64,000 bases of DNA from Planctomycetota bacterium (GTDB taxonomy: Bacteria > Planctomycetota > Uabimicrobiia > Uabimicrobiales > Uabimicrobiaceae). The stretch's first letter is position 1. Every line of letters starts with the position of its first letter. The stretch spans positions 124,001 through 188,000 of the forward strand of contig JAJDCR010000081.1 in NCBI GenBank assembly GCA_029260735.1. The letters run 5' to 3'. The notes under the pieces were generated by a model. That model worked only from the letters and a program-made list of their open reading frames with translations. It was not told the DNA's origin and ran no database searches. Positions 41,167-51,125 of this stretch are shown here, piece by piece. Both the position numbers and the translations under genes were made by a program.

Positions 41167-44100
41167 ATGGGCAAAAAGGAAGATAAATTTGTTGCCAAAA
41201 CGGCCCTCCGACATGACTGGATCACGGAAGAGCAGTTTGAGGAGTGCTGGCATTTTCGGAGCGATGAGAACCCACTAGTAGATATTTTGGTGGCACGAGG
41301 TTATCTCTCAAGATCTCAGAGAGACATGGTGTTAAAAGAACTAGATAAAGTCAAGGCTCAAAAGGCCAGAAAATCTGAAGAAATGGGGGTCTGTCAAAAC
41401 TGCGGAGCTGAATTTAATATTAAACTTTTAGCTACCGGTCGTCGCTTAAAGTGTGGCAAATGTGGTGCTCCTCTTTACTCTGATAACGCAGACGAGGAAA
41501 ACTCTCCTTGGGCAGAGGATATCCAAGAAACTATAAATAGACCTGCCCCTCCCGAGATATTTTTTAATTCTGTCGAAGAAACAATAATTCGGCAAACTCC
41601 CAAAGATTTATATTCTCCTCCTGCGGGAAGTAAAACCGTACGCCGAGAAAAACACAAGTATGTTATTCCAGGCTATAAAATAATTGACCTTTTAGGGGAA
41701 GATGCTTCTGGGCCAACCTACAAAGCAAGATCATTAGAGCACGATAATAAGATGGTTATCGTCAAGATTTTTGACAAAAAAAGCTTAGAAGACAAAGAGT
41801 ACATCCAAGATCTATCCAACTGTTTTCGAAACTCCATTGAGTTTTCTCATGAAAATATCAAAAAAAATTATGCCATTGAGTTTCACAAAGATTTTGTCTA
41901 TGCGGTTTCCGAGTACATAGAAGGAGATAGTCTCCAAAAAATTATGGCCAGAGGAACGCAAATTCCCATTAACAAAGCGAAAAAAATTGTTACTCATATC
42001 GCTAAAGTTTTACGAAGTGCCCACAAGCAAGGCATTATTCACGGCGACATTTGTCCTTCTAATATCATTATTGCCAAAGGAGGTCGAGTTGTTCTCAATA
42101 ACTTGGGAATCCCTCGTAAAGTAACAGAGAACATCCAGCATATCATTGAAGTGAGTGGAAGCTCTCCTTTTTATCTCGCTCCTGAATGTCTTGCCGAGGG
42201 AACCGAAGCTGACTTTAGAAGAGATATATATTCTCTGGGAGCTTGCTTTTATCATATGCTTGCACGAAAACCCTCCTTTGAAGGAACCTCCCCTTTCGAA
42301 ATACTAGGACGCTTTGCTGATAATACATTGCAATTGCCTCCTCTACAAATTTACAACCCCACTGTTCCGAGCGAAATAAATGCTATCATTGAAAGAATGA
42401 TGCAGCCTGATCCAGACAGTCGATATCAAGATTACAGCCACTTGCTAATGCACCTTCAAGATCCCAGCAAAGTTTTGGAAGAGAAATTTGATTCTCATCC
42501 AGAAATTATCCCTTCTGGAGGAGAAGAAATGATCCAAGTTCCTTCCCCTCAAGAAAATTTTGAAAAGCTTTCTTCTTTCGAAAAAATGTCCCAAACACAA
42601 ACCCGTAAAAACACAATTGGTCTGGGAACAATGGAGAGTAAAGTCCAAGAGAACAATAATATGGAACAGTCTAGCCCCCGAAGAAATCGAGAAGACAAAA
42701 ATTTAAATAAAAAAAAGCCTTTCCCTTTTGCACAAATCATTGGTTGGGGCGTTATTATTACGATAGCGTGGACCATCTATCAAACAAACAGCGAGACCAA
42801 GGCACAATTGGAAAAGGCTCAAAAAACTTATCTTAGTCTTCGTAGCTACCATCGAGAACATCGTAACAACTCTGACAAATGGCAAGATCTGGAAAATAAA
42901 CTCGCAGACTACCAAACTAATTACAAAAAATATGAAAAATACACCGACGAGGTAAAAAAGCTAAAAAGAGATTTAGACACTCGTAAAGATAAACAACTGC
43001 GAAATATCTATGCTGACTTTGAAAGGGAAGTAAAAGAACTTATAGATGAAGGAAAATATGGGCAAGCTTTGGAAAAACTCGACTCCTTCCCCTCTAAATT
43101 TCAAAGCAAAAGAAATGTTGATTTGATTGATAGAAGAAGAGGAGATATTTACGCTCATGTTGAATCTGTTTTTAAGGGTGCCATGGAGTCTTTTGAAATA
43201 GTGACTTCAATCTATCAAAAGTTCTTTGATACACAGCAAGAAGCAGAAAAGCTCGATCAAGTTATAAAGAGATATGGAAGTACAAAAAATGACCTAAGCA
43301 ATGTTATTAATAATTTCAAAGGAGAAAATGAAGAAGGAAAATTCTCCTCCTATGTTCGAAAATCTGAGTCTGCCTTAAAAATATTAGAAGAAAAGCACCA
43401 AAAATACCAAAAAGAGGCCACTCGATTAGCTCAAGAAAGATCTCAGGCCATAGCTGACACAGCAAAAGAGGAATTTTCGGAAGGAAGAGAAAACTTTGAT
43501 TTTAATAAGGCTCGAACAGCCTGTCAAAAAGCTTTGCGCTCCAAAGATTTAGTAGAGAAAGATCGAGAAAGGCTAAAAAATCTAGAGCTTTTCTTTCGCG
43601 AGGTAAATGAAGGCAAAAGTTTTTTGGAGCGATATTTCAAAAGCCAAAAAGATCGACCCAAAGTTGTTTACCAAGGACGTGATGTTGCTATTTCTAAAAT
43701 CTCCCGTGAGAACATTCAAGTAGGAAAAACAGTTGTTTCTTGGGCTGAAGCTCCTAAAAGTTTATTAGCTAGCATGATTCAAGTTGCCCTTCCCAACGCA
43801 AAAGACAAAGAATACTTATCTCTCAGTTCTTTTGCTCAAGAAATAGACAACCTAAGTCTGGCCTATCGAATTCTAGGACAAAAGGTGGATAGTTATCCTC
43901 CTGCTAAAAAAGCTATTGATGAATTAGAAATTCTTCTCAACGAAGAAATTGAGTCCGTTATAGAAAAAACGAATAAAGATATCGAAAACGAAAATTGGAA
44001 CGAGGCGTTAATCTCTCTTATTTTAATCAAAAACCGTTATCTTGTAGCCCCCAAAATGCAAGATAAATACGGCGACGAAGTTGAGCAAAAATTCAATAAA

Positions 44101-44610
44101 ACTTTAACTAAAACCATCAACCCAGATAAAAATAAAAGTAGATTTCTCTTTGCTAATTTTAAATCTTCATCTCAAATTAAAGATTGGCAAATCGGCCGAA
44201 GTAAACTAGAAGTACAGAGTGGACAACTTCAAATTCAAAAAGCGTCTATAGTTATACCTGCACCAAATGCCCAGGCTTGTGCAATTCTCTTTCGTTTTCA
44301 AGATACAGGAGACAAATTTCAACTAGAGTTTGGTCCCTATGTTCTCAAAATGAACGGTCGAGGAAGATTTGGACATTTAGTATACTACCCTGGTCGTCTC
44401 CAAACAAAAAATGAAGACACCAATATTGTTCCTGGTAAATGGTTTCTTTTTCAAATTATTACTCGCGAAAAACAAATTGAGTGGTACCTGAACGAAGAAA
44501 AATATTTTTCTGCTGATTTAGTTTCTGGAAACTCCTTAGACAAAATCACGATCAAAGCAAGTAGTAGCTCCAGTATAGATCTTGATTTTTTTGCTGTGAA
44601 CTCAAAGTAG
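41167..44610 (+). CDS. membrane-spanning Ser/Thr kinase-like protein, probably catalytically impaired
   Basis: The 1147-residue protein begins with an MshEN/GspE-N-like helical module (about 5-65, with WITEEQF) and a zinc ribbon (CQNC...CGKC, about 78-103). The kinase-like domain (about 164-430) has VIVKIF Lys, HGDICPSN instead of HRDxKxxN (Asp and Asn kept, Lys replaced by Cys) and NNLG where DFG is expected. Catalysis is therefore doubtful. A transmembrane helix lies at about 522-541. The outer part has long coiled coils (545-960) and a C-terminal lectin/LamG-like domain (about 995-1147). This is a receptor-like layout common in planctomycetes. It precedes selB by six bases. Confidence 0.82.
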   Translation: MGKKEDKFVAKTALRHDWITEEQFEECWHFRSDENPLVDILVARGYLSRSQRDMVLKELDKVKAQKARKSEEMGVCQNCGAEFNIKLLATGRRLKCGKCGAPLYSDNADEENSPWAEDIQETINRPAPPEIFFNSVEETIIRQTPKDLYSPPAGSKTVRREKHKYVIPGYKIIDLLGEDASGPTYKARSLEHDNKMVIVKIFDKKSLEDKEYIQDLSNCFRNSIEFSHENIKKNYAIEFHKDFVYAVSEYIEGDSLQKIMARGTQIPINKAKKIVTHIAKVLRSAHKQGIIHGDICPSNIIIAKGGRVVLNNLGIPRKVTENIQHIIEVSGSSPFYLAPECLAEGTEADFRRDIYSLGACFYHMLARKPSFEGTSPFEILGRFADNTLQLPPLQIYNPTVPSEINAIIERMMQPDPDSRYQDYSHLLMHLQDPSKVLEEKFDSHPEIIPSGGEEMIQVPSPQENFEKLSSFEKMSQTQTRKNTIGLGTMESKVQENNNMEQSSPRRNREDKNLNKKKPFPFAQIIGWGVIITIAWTIYQTNSETKAQLEKAQKTYLSLRSYHREHRNNSDKWQDLENKLADYQTNYKKYEKYTDEVKKLKRDLDTRKDKQLRNIYADFEREVKELIDEGKYGQALEKLDSFPSKFQSKRNVDLIDRRRGDIYAHVESVFKGAMESFEIVTSIYQKFFDTQQEAEKLDQVIKRYGSTKNDLSNVINNFKGENEEGKFSSYVRKSESALKILEEKHQKYQKEATRLAQERSQAIADTAKEEFSEGRENFDFNKARTACQKALRSKDLVEKDRERLKNLELFFREVNEGKSFLERYFKSQKDRPKVVYQGRDVAISKISRENIQVGKTVVSWAEAPKSLLASMIQVALPNAKDKEYLSLSSFAQEIDNLSLAYRILGQKVDSYPPAKKAIDELEILLNEEIESVIEKTNKDIENENWNEALISLILIKNRYLVAPKMQDKYGDEVEQKFNKTLTKTINPDKNKSRFLFANFKSSSQIKDWQIGRSKLEVQSGQLQIQKASIVIPAPNAQACAILFRFQDTGDKFQLEFGPYVLKMNGRGRFGHLVYYPGRLQTKNEDTNIVPGKWFLFQIITREKQIEWYLNEEKYFSADLVSGNSLDKITIKASSSSSIDLDFFAVNSK

Positions 44611-44616
44611 ACTCCT

Positions 44617-46542
44617 ATGAGCGATATTTTCCAAATCATTGTGGGAACTGCTGGGCACATCGACCATGGGAAATCCAGTCTTGTTCGTAAATTAACCAAT
44701 ATTGATCCAGACCGACTCAAAGAAGAAAAAGAACGTGGCCTAACTATTGATTTGGGTTTTGCTCCCCTCGTTCTCCCCTCTGGACAAAAAGTTGGTATTG
44801 TCGATGTACCTGGCCATGAAAAATTCATAAAAAACATGGTCGCAGGGGCCAGTGGAATTGATTTTGTTATCTTAGTTATTGCTGCTGACGATGGAGTCAT
44901 GCCGCAAACAAGAGAGCATCTAGAAATAATGCAACTGCTTCAACTTCGTTCAGGTATGGTTGCTCTGACAAAAGTAGATTTAGTTGATGAAGAATTGGTG
45001 GAGTTAGCCCAAGAAGAAATTCAAGACTTTTTAGCAGGAACCTTTCTAGAAAATGCCCCCATTTGTCCCCTATCTACAATAACGGGGACAGGCTTTCCAG
45101 AGTTTCAAAAAATCCTTCATCAAGAGATCTCTCAAATATCTCCTCACTCCACAGACGGCCCCTTTCGTATGCCCATCCAGAGAATTTTTTCCAGCCATGG
45201 ATATGGCACTGTCGTTACAGGGATTCCTATTTCTGGGCAAATCAAGGTAGGAGAAGAGGTTGAAATCCTTCCCCAAAATTTCTCTGGACGAGTTCGCAAA
45301 ATCCAAGCTTACGGAGAAGATATAGATCTTGCCCAAGCAGGGCATAGCACTGCCTTGAACTTAAAAGACGTGGATTACAAAAAGGTTTGCCGAGGGCAAG
45401 TAGCTGCAGTCCCTGGTTATTTCACAGCTGCACGCTTTATCCAAGCAAAGTTTACCTATTCTTCCCACATCAAGCGTCCTCTCACCCACCTAACTCCCAT
45501 CCGTTTCCATACAGGAACCGTAGAAGAAATGGGAAAGATTGCTATTCTCGGAGAAGAAGAGGTTGAACCAGGAAAAGAAGCGTATGTCCAAATTCGATTA
45601 GTTTCTCCTGTAATAGCTATACCAGGAGACTTTTTTGTTGTCCGTCTTTCTTCTCCTATGATTACAATTGGAGGAGGGGTTATATTGGAGTGTGGGGAAA
45701 GAAAATGGAAACGCTTTCGATCAGGAATTATTCCTTCTCTACAAAAAATGGAAAAAAGTCTGACAGGAAAAGAAGAAAGATTAGAGTTCCTTTTGGAAAA
45801 TGCTCCCGAAAAAATTTGTAAAGAAGATGACTGGAGACGTCGCTCCTTTCTTTCCCCAGAAGTTTTTTCTAAAACAGCTCAGGAACTAGTGCAAACAAAG
45901 CGGGCTATTTCTCTTGGCATTTCTCCTGTTCGTTATGTTCACCCAAAGGTTCTTGAACAGAATAAAATTGACCTTATCTTACAAATAAAAGAATTTTTTC
46001 GAAAAAATCCATATAAGAAAAATATATCTAAGCTTTCCTTAAAAAATCTTTTATCTTGGGACGGAAATTTTCTCGACTTCATTTTAGAAACTTTATATTC
46101 TCAGGATAAGCTAAAAAAAGAAGAAGATAACATTAGCTTAGTTGGCCATGATGTTCAACTCAGCTCTACCGAAAAAGAGATTTTCCAAAAAATCATCGAA
46201 TTGTATGAAAAAGCAGCCTTTACTCCCCCTCTTTTTTCTGAAGTAGAGGAAAAATGTGCCCCCCTATCTTCTTCATGGAAAGAGTTGTTCTACTTTGTGG
46301 AAGAAAGCAAAAAAATTATCAAAGTCTCTCCCGAACTTTATTTTGCCAACAGTGTTTTAGAAAAAGCAAAGCAAATCTTAGTGGAGCAAATCCAAGCCAA
46401 AGGAGAACTTGCTTCGGCAGACTATCGAGATGAACTAAAAACTACACGTAAATACGTAATTCCTCTTTTAGAGTATTTTGATAAAATGGGAATTACCATC
46501 CGCCGAGGTAATTTTCGCATACTGAAAAAAGAAAAAAACTAA
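44617..46542 (+). CDS. selB: selenocysteine-specific translation elongation factor
   Basis: The 641-residue GTPase begins [13 protein letters not shown] (P-loop, about 8-20), with switch motif [12 protein letters not shown] (about 64-75) and TKVDLV (about 118-123). Elongation factor domains 2 and 3 follow, then C-terminal winged-helix repeats (from about 370), which in SelB bind the SECIS hairpin of the mRNA. It delivers Sec-tRNA to UGA codons, so this organism decodes selenocysteine. No selA, selD or tRNA-Sec gene is in the window. The gene follows the kinase-like gene by six bases and may share its transcript. Confidence 0.92.
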   Translation: MSDIFQIIVGTAGHIDHGKSSLVRKLTNIDPDRLKEEKERGLTIDLGFAPLVLPSGQKVGIVDVPGHEKFIKNMVAGASGIDFVILVIAADDGVMPQTREHLEIMQLLQLRSGMVALTKVDLVDEELVELAQEEIQDFLAGTFLENAPICPLSTITGTGFPEFQKILHQEISQISPHSTDGPFRMPIQRIFSSHGYGTVVTGIPISGQIKVGEEVEILPQNFSGRVRKIQAYGEDIDLAQAGHSTALNLKDVDYKKVCRGQVAAVPGYFTAARFIQAKFTYSSHIKRPLTHLTPIRFHTGTVEEMGKIAILGEEEVEPGKEAYVQIRLVSPVIAIPGDFFVVRLSSPMITIGGGVILECGERKWKRFRSGIIPSLQKMEKSLTGKEERLEFLLENAPEKICKEDDWRRRSFLSPEVFSKTAQELVQTKRAISLGISPVRYVHPKVLEQNKIDLILQIKEFFRKNPYKKNISKLSLKNLLSWDGNFLDFILETLYSQDKLKKEEDNISLVGHDVQLSSTEKEIFQKIIELYEKAAFTPPLFSEVEEKCAPLSSSWKELFYFVEESKKIIKVSPELYFANSVLEKAKQILVEQIQAKGELASADYRDELKTTRKYVIPLLEYFDKMGITIRRGNFRILKKEKN

Positions 46543-46595
46543 AGTTTTTTTCTTTTTTGTCAAAGCGTGTCACTAATACTTTTCCGGAGACAACA

Positions 46596-47069
46596 ATGTC
46601 ATTTAAAGATGAACTACTAAAAGCTAATCTTATAAATAAAAAGCAGTTGAAAAAGGCCGAGCATAAAAAACGAGTTAATCGAAAAGAACTCGGTAAAGAA
46701 GGATTAGCCCAAGAAAACGCAAAAAAAGAGCAAGAAAGACAAGCTCAAAAAAAAGTCCAAAAAGAACGGGATATAAAGCTCAATAAAGAAAAACAAAGTA
46801 AAAATCTAAAAAAAGAACTCTTCATTACAATTCAACAAGGAAAACACTACCCAGGACAAAAAGGAAGACGCAAGTTTTATTTTATTGCCCTAGATGGAAA
46901 AATTCCCCATATGCTAGTGGACGAATCAGTTGGGGAAAGACTGGAAAAAGGAAAAGCAGGCATTTTAGAATATTCTTTTGAAGGGCAAGAGTTTCTTATA
47001 GTAGACAATAAAACAATCGATAAAGTTTGCACTCTCAACAAGGAAATAATTCTCTTCTACAATGACTAA
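46596..47069 (+). CDS. DUF2058 family protein
   Basis: From ATG 46596 (GGAG at seven bases upstream) the protein has 157 residues; the frame is open to a TTG at 46557 without support. A lysine/glutamate-rich coiled N-terminus (MSFKDELLKANLINKKQL at the front) and a C-terminal domain with KGKAGILEY match DUF2058 (YaiL-like, described as nucleoprotein-associated). The precise role is not established. It overlaps the next gene by eight bases. Confidence 0.8.
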   Translation: MSFKDELLKANLINKKQLKKAEHKKRVNRKELGKEGLAQENAKKEQERQAQKKVQKERDIKLNKEKQSKNLKKELFITIQQGKHYPGQKGRRKFYFIALDGKIPHMLVDESVGERLEKGKAGILEYSFEGQEFLIVDNKTIDKVCTLNKEIILFYND

Positions 47070-48054
47070 ACTAAATATTTTGGTAATTGGAGGAAGTGGT
47101 TTCATTGGTTTTCCTTTAGTAAAAAAACTCCTTGAGGCAGGTCATAAAGTGACCAACCTGAGCCGAGGTAAAAAACAGTCTAAAGAGCAGAGCAATTTAA
47201 TAGAAATCCAAGCTAATCGAAAAGACAAACTTAAATGTAAAAAGATTTTAGCCCAAACTAGGTTTGATGTTGTTTATGACTTAGCCGCTTTCACAGAAGA
47301 ACACATCCGAACTACCTTCGAGATAATAAACAATAAAGATACTTTATATATTTATGTTTCCAGTAGTGCTGTTTATGGCTCAGAGAATTCTCATTCTATT
47401 TCCGAAAAAACACCTCCCACTCCTTTAGAAAAACATAAGTATGGAGAAAATAAAAAACAGGCAGAAAAAACCTTACAAAGTTTAACAGAAAAGTATCTTA
47501 TTATACGTCCTTCCTTAGTTTACGGGCCTTACGATTCTCAAAAACATTTAGCTTACTATTTTTTTCAACGCATTTGGCAACAAGTCCCCTTAGTTATCCC
47601 CGGACAACTTGAAGTGCAAAATAATTTTGTTTTTGTTCGAGACTTAGTTGAGCTGCTTTTCTTGAGCCTAGATTTTTCCTCCTGGTCTAGGACGATAAAT
47701 GTCGGAGGCCCAAGCTTTTCTTGGCAAAAGTATTTAGAAACTTTAGCCCTAGTTATGCAAAAAGAGCTACCTCCTGTCATTTGTGCGAATCTGTCCTTAG
47801 ATGAATTTAAAAAATCAGATTACAGCAAAAAGTTATGTTTTTATCATAACTCCTTTTATAACTTTGTTCTCGACACTCGGCTAGCTCAAGAGTCTGGCTG
47901 GCAAGCCCAATACTCTTTAAATGATGGACTTAGTGATACTTGGCATTGGCTTCAACAAAAAGAACGACAAAAATACCTAGTTCTTTCGGAAGAAAGAAAG
48001 ATTATCGAGCAAAACATTTTCGAATCATTTTCCAAAAATAGAGACATAAAATAA
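47062..48054 (+). CDS. NAD-dependent epimerase/dehydratase (extended SDR)
   Basis: The 330-residue protein has the cofactor loop GGSGFIG (about 9-15). The catalytic YGENK (Tyr/Lys, about 130-134) is preceded by VSSSAVYGS. RPSLVYGPYD and the C-terminal substrate lobe are typical of extended SDR proteins; some of its nearest patterns are chloroplast-stem-loop-binding or sugar-epimerase-like. The substrate cannot be assigned. It overlaps DUF2058 by eight bases and is followed after one base by a small ORF. Confidence 0.85.
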   Translation: MTKLNILVIGGSGFIGFPLVKKLLEAGHKVTNLSRGKKQSKEQSNLIEIQANRKDKLKCKKILAQTRFDVVYDLAAFTEEHIRTTFEIINNKDTLYIYVSSSAVYGSENSHSISEKTPPTPLEKHKYGENKKQAEKTLQSLTEKYLIIRPSLVYGPYDSQKHLAYYFFQRIWQQVPLVIPGQLEVQNNFVFVRDLVELLFLSLDFSSWSRTINVGGPSFSWQKYLETLALVMQKELPPVICANLSLDEFKKSDYSKKLCFYHNSFYNFVLDTRLAQESGWQAQYSLNDGLSDTWHWLQQKERQKYLVLSEERKIIEQNIFESFSKNRDIK

Positions 48055-48055
48055 T

Positions 48056-48349
48056 ATGGGCAGTGATACAACATACACAACTGTAATCGTACTAAATGTA
48101 ACGACTGAGCAAAATTTTTTCCGTTTCGAAAGAAAAGTGGAACTACCTTTTATTCCTACGCGAGGCTGGGAATATCTGGAGAATGATGTTTTGCTTCGCA
48201 CCGGTAAAGTGTACTGGAGCATTTCTCAAAACTGCTTCGAAGTTCATTTAGTTCCTCATAAAATTCAACGAGACAAAGAATCTTCTTTCTTGAAGAAAAT
48301 GAGTGAGCTCGGTTGGATGCTTATTTCGAGTGGACGAGGCTTTTTTTAA
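48056..48349 (+). CDS. small hypothetical protein
   Basis: The 97-residue ORF starts one base after the epimerase stop, without a clear ribosome site, which fits translational coupling. The sequence is beta-rich with aromatic residues (GWEYLEND, VYWSISQN) and a basic tail. No known family, signal or membrane segment is seen. Its gene-like composition and spacing in the operon support it as real. Confidence 0.55.
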   Translation: MGSDTTYTTVIVLNVTTEQNFFRFERKVELPFIPTRGWEYLENDVLLRTGKVYWSISQNCFEVHLVPHKIQRDKESSFLKKMSELGWMLISSGRGFF

Positions 48350-48406
48350 AGTAGCTCACCAAATAGCAGTGGACCCCATTACATTTTGTAACAACATTTT
48401 GAATAT

Positions 48407-48434
48407 AGAGAAAAAAGGAAACGTTTCTCTTTTT
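48407..48434 (+). terminator. possible intrinsic terminator
   Basis: AGAGAAA (48407-48413) pairs with TTTCTCT (48424-48430) around a ten-base loop, followed by a T-rich run. It lies 58 bases after the small hypothetical gene and could end the long + strand run. The stem is short and AT-rich. Confidence 0.4.
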
Positions 48435-48606
48435 CTCGGCTAGAGCAAAAAATCTTTTCTTTCTAAAAAAGTATTTTTTTTCTCCTCGGTTCCCCTTATT
48501 TTTATTAATTTAGTAAAAAAAAAATAAAGTATGAGAAGAAAATGGTATTGCTTTTGCATAGAAAGAGGAACAGAAAACAATTTTGTTTGTTTAGGGAGAA
48601 TAATTT

Positions 48607-49905
48607 ATGACTTTTAAGAAAACAAATTTTCTTTTAATGGCTTTTCTTTTTCTTACAACTGTTATGGTTAGTCAAGCCATCAGTGAAGAAGTTGAAAAAT
48701 ACCATTTGGTAGAGTTTAATGTAGACGAAAATAATTTCATGGCATTACAAACATTGGGTCTTCCATTAGACTGTAGTGGACATGCAATAACCGAGGGGCA
48801 TAGGGGAGAGGTAGAGCACAATTTTCAAGTGGCTCTAACAGAGCGTGAGTTGGCGATGCTAAAAGGCCAACGTATGGAATTCGAAGTTATCCAAGAAGAT
48901 ATGGCTGCTTTTTACGAAAACAGAGCCAAAGATGAAAGCATTGCAGACGCAGAAGCAAACAAACCTCGTGGAACAGAGATGAAACTCGGTTCCATGAAGG
49001 GTGTTTACAAGATGGAAGAAATGCATGCTGCCATCGATGGTCTTTTCAACAAGTACAAAAGCAAAGGTATCATCACGAAAAAAGCTTCTATCGGAAAAAG
49101 TTTCCAAGGTAGAGATATTTTCATGATTAAGATATCAGACAACGCCAGCACTAGTGAGAGCGAGCCAGCCGTATTATACACTGCTTTGCATCACGCTCGT
49201 GAAGGTGCTGGAATGATGACTGTTGTTTACTTCATGCACTATCTTCTAGAAAACTATGATACAGATGCTCGCGTCAAAAACATAGTTGATAACCGTGAGT
49301 TGTATTTTGTACCCATGGTAAACCCTGATGGATTTGCTTACAATCAAAAAAACTACCCTAATGGTGGTGGAATGCAACGCAAAAACATGAATGGTGTTGA
49401 CCTTAATCGTAATTACGGCCCTCAAGAATACTGGGATTACCCGAATAGTGGTTCTAGTACATCTCCTTGGAGCCAAACTTACCGAGGAAAGTCAGCTTTC
49501 TCTGAGCCTGAAACAAGAGCTCTTCGAGATTTCATCATGGGAAAACAGATCCGCACTGCTCTTAACTATCACACCTACAGCGATCTATTGATCTATCCAC
49601 TTGGCATTCGCAATCAAATTGCTCACTCCATGTTCAAAACCATGGCAGTTCAGATGACCAAAGAAAACAACTATCGCTATGGAACTGCTGAAGGTCTTCT
49701 TTACGCAGTACGTGGTTGCTCTGACGACTGGTTCTACAAAGCAATGGGAACCAAAGGAAACATTTTTGCTATGACTCCAGAAGTTGGCGATAGAGGTGAT
49801 GGTTTCTGGCCACGCCCTTCTCGCATTTTCCCTCTAGCTCAGGAAAATGTTGAAGCTAATCTTCTTCTAGCTGAATATGCTTCTAAAGTTGGCGGCGACA
49901 AGTAA
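48607..49905 (+). CDS. secreted M14-family zinc carboxypeptidase
   Basis: The 432-residue product has a signal peptide (1-26, ending SQAIS) and a roughly 100-residue propeptide-like region. The M14 catalytic domain begins near 135. Zinc ligands are in HHAREG (His and Glu of HxxE) and later LNYHTYSD. The substrate Arg is in GVDLNRNYG, and the catalytic Glu is likely in TPEVGDRGDGFWP. This matches carboxypeptidase T/A-like enzymes that trim peptides outside the cell. A Shine-Dalgarno GGGAG precedes the ATG, and a strong terminator follows. Confidence 0.9.
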   Translation: MTFKKTNFLLMAFLFLTTVMVSQAISEEVEKYHLVEFNVDENNFMALQTLGLPLDCSGHAITEGHRGEVEHNFQVALTERELAMLKGQRMEFEVIQEDMAAFYENRAKDESIADAEANKPRGTEMKLGSMKGVYKMEEMHAAIDGLFNKYKSKGIITKKASIGKSFQGRDIFMIKISDNASTSESEPAVLYTALHHAREGAGMMTVVYFMHYLLENYDTDARVKNIVDNRELYFVPMVNPDGFAYNQKNYPNGGGMQRKNMNGVDLNRNYGPQEYWDYPNSGSSTSPWSQTYRGKSAFSEPETRALRDFIMGKQIRTALNYHTYSDLLIYPLGIRNQIAHSMFKTMAVQMTKENNYRYGTAEGLLYAVRGCSDDWFYKAMGTKGNIFAMTPEVGDRGDGFWPRPSRIFPLAQENVEANLLLAEYASKVGGDK

Positions 49906-49935
49906 TCATTAAATTCTAAAAGAATTTAATTAGAC

Positions 49936-49978
49936 AATTCCCCTTGGCAAGAGTTTCTTGCCAGGGGGAATTTTTTTT
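49936..49978 (+). terminator. strong intrinsic terminator
   Basis: AATTCCCCTTGGCAAG (49936-49951) pairs with CTTGCCAGGGGGAATT (49957-49972) with one bulge, then T8. It is 30 bases after the carboxypeptidase stop. Confidence 0.9.
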
Positions 49979-50009
49979 GCTTTTTTCATCAGGTGATAGT
50001 AGATTTCCC

Positions 50010-50037
50010 TTGACTTTTTCAACAAAATTGCTAATCT
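50010..50037 (+). promoter_or_regulatory. promoter of tRNA-Pro
   Basis: TTGACT (50010-50015), 16 bases, TAATCT (50032-50037), about 15 bases before the tRNA. Confidence 0.6.
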
Positions 50038-50052
50038 ATGTACTCTAATTAA

Positions 50053-50130
50053 CGGGGTGTGGCGCAGCTTGGCTAGCGCGCTTGAATGGGGTTCAAGAGG
50101 TCGCTGGTTCGAATCCAGTCACCCCGACCA
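50053..50130 (+). tRNA. tRNA-Pro (anticodon GGG)
   Basis: A complete cloverleaf is visible. The acceptor stem CGGGGTG/CACCCCG (50053-50059 with 50120-50126) is followed by discriminator A and encoded CCA (50128-50130). The D arm is GGCGCAGCTTGGCTAGCGC. The anticodon stem CTTGA/TCAAG encloses the 7-base loop ATGGGGT, giving anticodon GGG (reads CCC and CCU). The T arm CTGGTTCGAATCCAG contains TTCGAAT. The gene lies between its own promoter and terminator as a single-gene unit. Confidence 0.96.
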
Positions 50131-50170
50131 AAAAAAGGCTGCTGACAAAATTGTCAGCAGCCTTTTTTTT
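50131..50170 (+). terminator. intrinsic terminator of tRNA-Pro
   Basis: AAGGCTGCTGACAA pairs with TTGTCAGCAGCCTT immediately after the CCA end, followed by a run of T. Confidence 0.93.
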
Positions 50171-50506
50171 GTGGGCTTTTTGAGGGCAAAAGACAGACAA
50201 GGCATTTGTAGCAATTTAAGGCGATAGCCTTTAGATTTCCTGTCCCTCCGTGGTAATTTTTGAGAAGAAAAGAATTTCACGCAAAGTCGCAAAGATCGCA
50301 AAGAAGTAGAAAACTGGGAGAGGGAGAAGTTTCATTTTATTAACAGGAACTTTTATCTTCTTCTTTGCGATCTTTGCGTCTTTGCGTGAAATTCTTTTCT
50401 TCTTTCCATTTTCTTTTACGACCTTCGGGTGAGCAAAAAGTTACAAAAATTATGTGTATAAAAGTTAGGCATTCATGCCCAGAGAAACGATGTCTCTCCA
50501 AATACT
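50171..50506. repeat. intergenic region with CGCAAAG/CTTTGCG inverted repeat
   Basis: The arms 50263-50306 and 50360-50403 are near-perfect inverted repeats built from AATTTCACGCAAAG, CGCAAAGATCGCAAAGAAG and their complements, 53 bases apart. Within each arm CGCAAAG recurs three times at 8-9-base spacing. Similar TTTGCGTCTTTGCGTGAAAT repeats are dispersed in many bacterial genomes. The 336-base gap between the tRNA terminator and the thioesterase gene holds no ORF. Confidence 0.85.
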
Positions 50507-50884
50507 CTAATCACAAATAGGTATAGGCTTGTGATCTTCATCAACCGCAACATAAACAACGATTGCTTCGGTTACCTCTACTGTCTTTTGAAACTTTTCT
50601 CCCATCCGATCAGCATAAACATCTACTTTAATAGTGATAGAAGATTTTCCAGTAGAGAGAACTTCGGTATAGCAAGTTAACAGATCCCCCACAAAAACTG
50701 GAGCAATAAACTTAACCTCTTTCATCGCCACTGTCACAACTTTCTTCTGTGTGTGTTTACGAGCTTCCATTGATCCTGCTAAGTCGATATGACTGAGAAT
50801 AACGCCTCCAAAAATAAAACCGTGAGCGTTCGTGTCTCGAGGCATCATCGCAACCCGAATAACCGGTTCTTTTTTCCCTAACAT
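50507..50884 (-). CDS. acyl-CoA thioesterase, YciA-type hotdog fold
   Basis: The 125-residue single-hotdog protein has the family motif NAHGFIFGGVILSHIDLAG (about 19-37; Asn/His then Gly-rich helix, Asp34) and VGDLLTCYTEV. These match YciA/BFIT-like acyl-CoA thioesterases that hydrolyse fatty acyl-CoA. It is a lone gene on the - strand, divergent from the HEAT gene. Confidence 0.88.
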   Translation of the reverse strand: MLGKKEPVIRVAMMPRDTNAHGFIFGGVILSHIDLAGSMEARKHTQKKVVTVAMKEVKFIAPVFVGDLLTCYTEVLSTGKSSITIKVDVYADRMGEKFQKTVEVTEAIVVYVAVDEDHKPIPICD

Positions 50885-51125
50885 AAGATTCCTTTCTTTG
50901 CTTCACTTCTTTGCTCTCTTGTTACAAAAAGTAAACCGGAGAGATAAAAAGAAACTCATTAAATTTTCCTCGTTCATTTTTAGAAAATATTTTTTTTACT
51001 GCTTCCCCCATAGCCTTTATAAAGTCTGATCAAAAAAAATTATATATTTTTCCTCAAAATTTGTACTTTTGGAGGATTATTTGCAGTATATAGAAGATAG
51101 AAAATAATCTTGAGAGGAACAGAGG

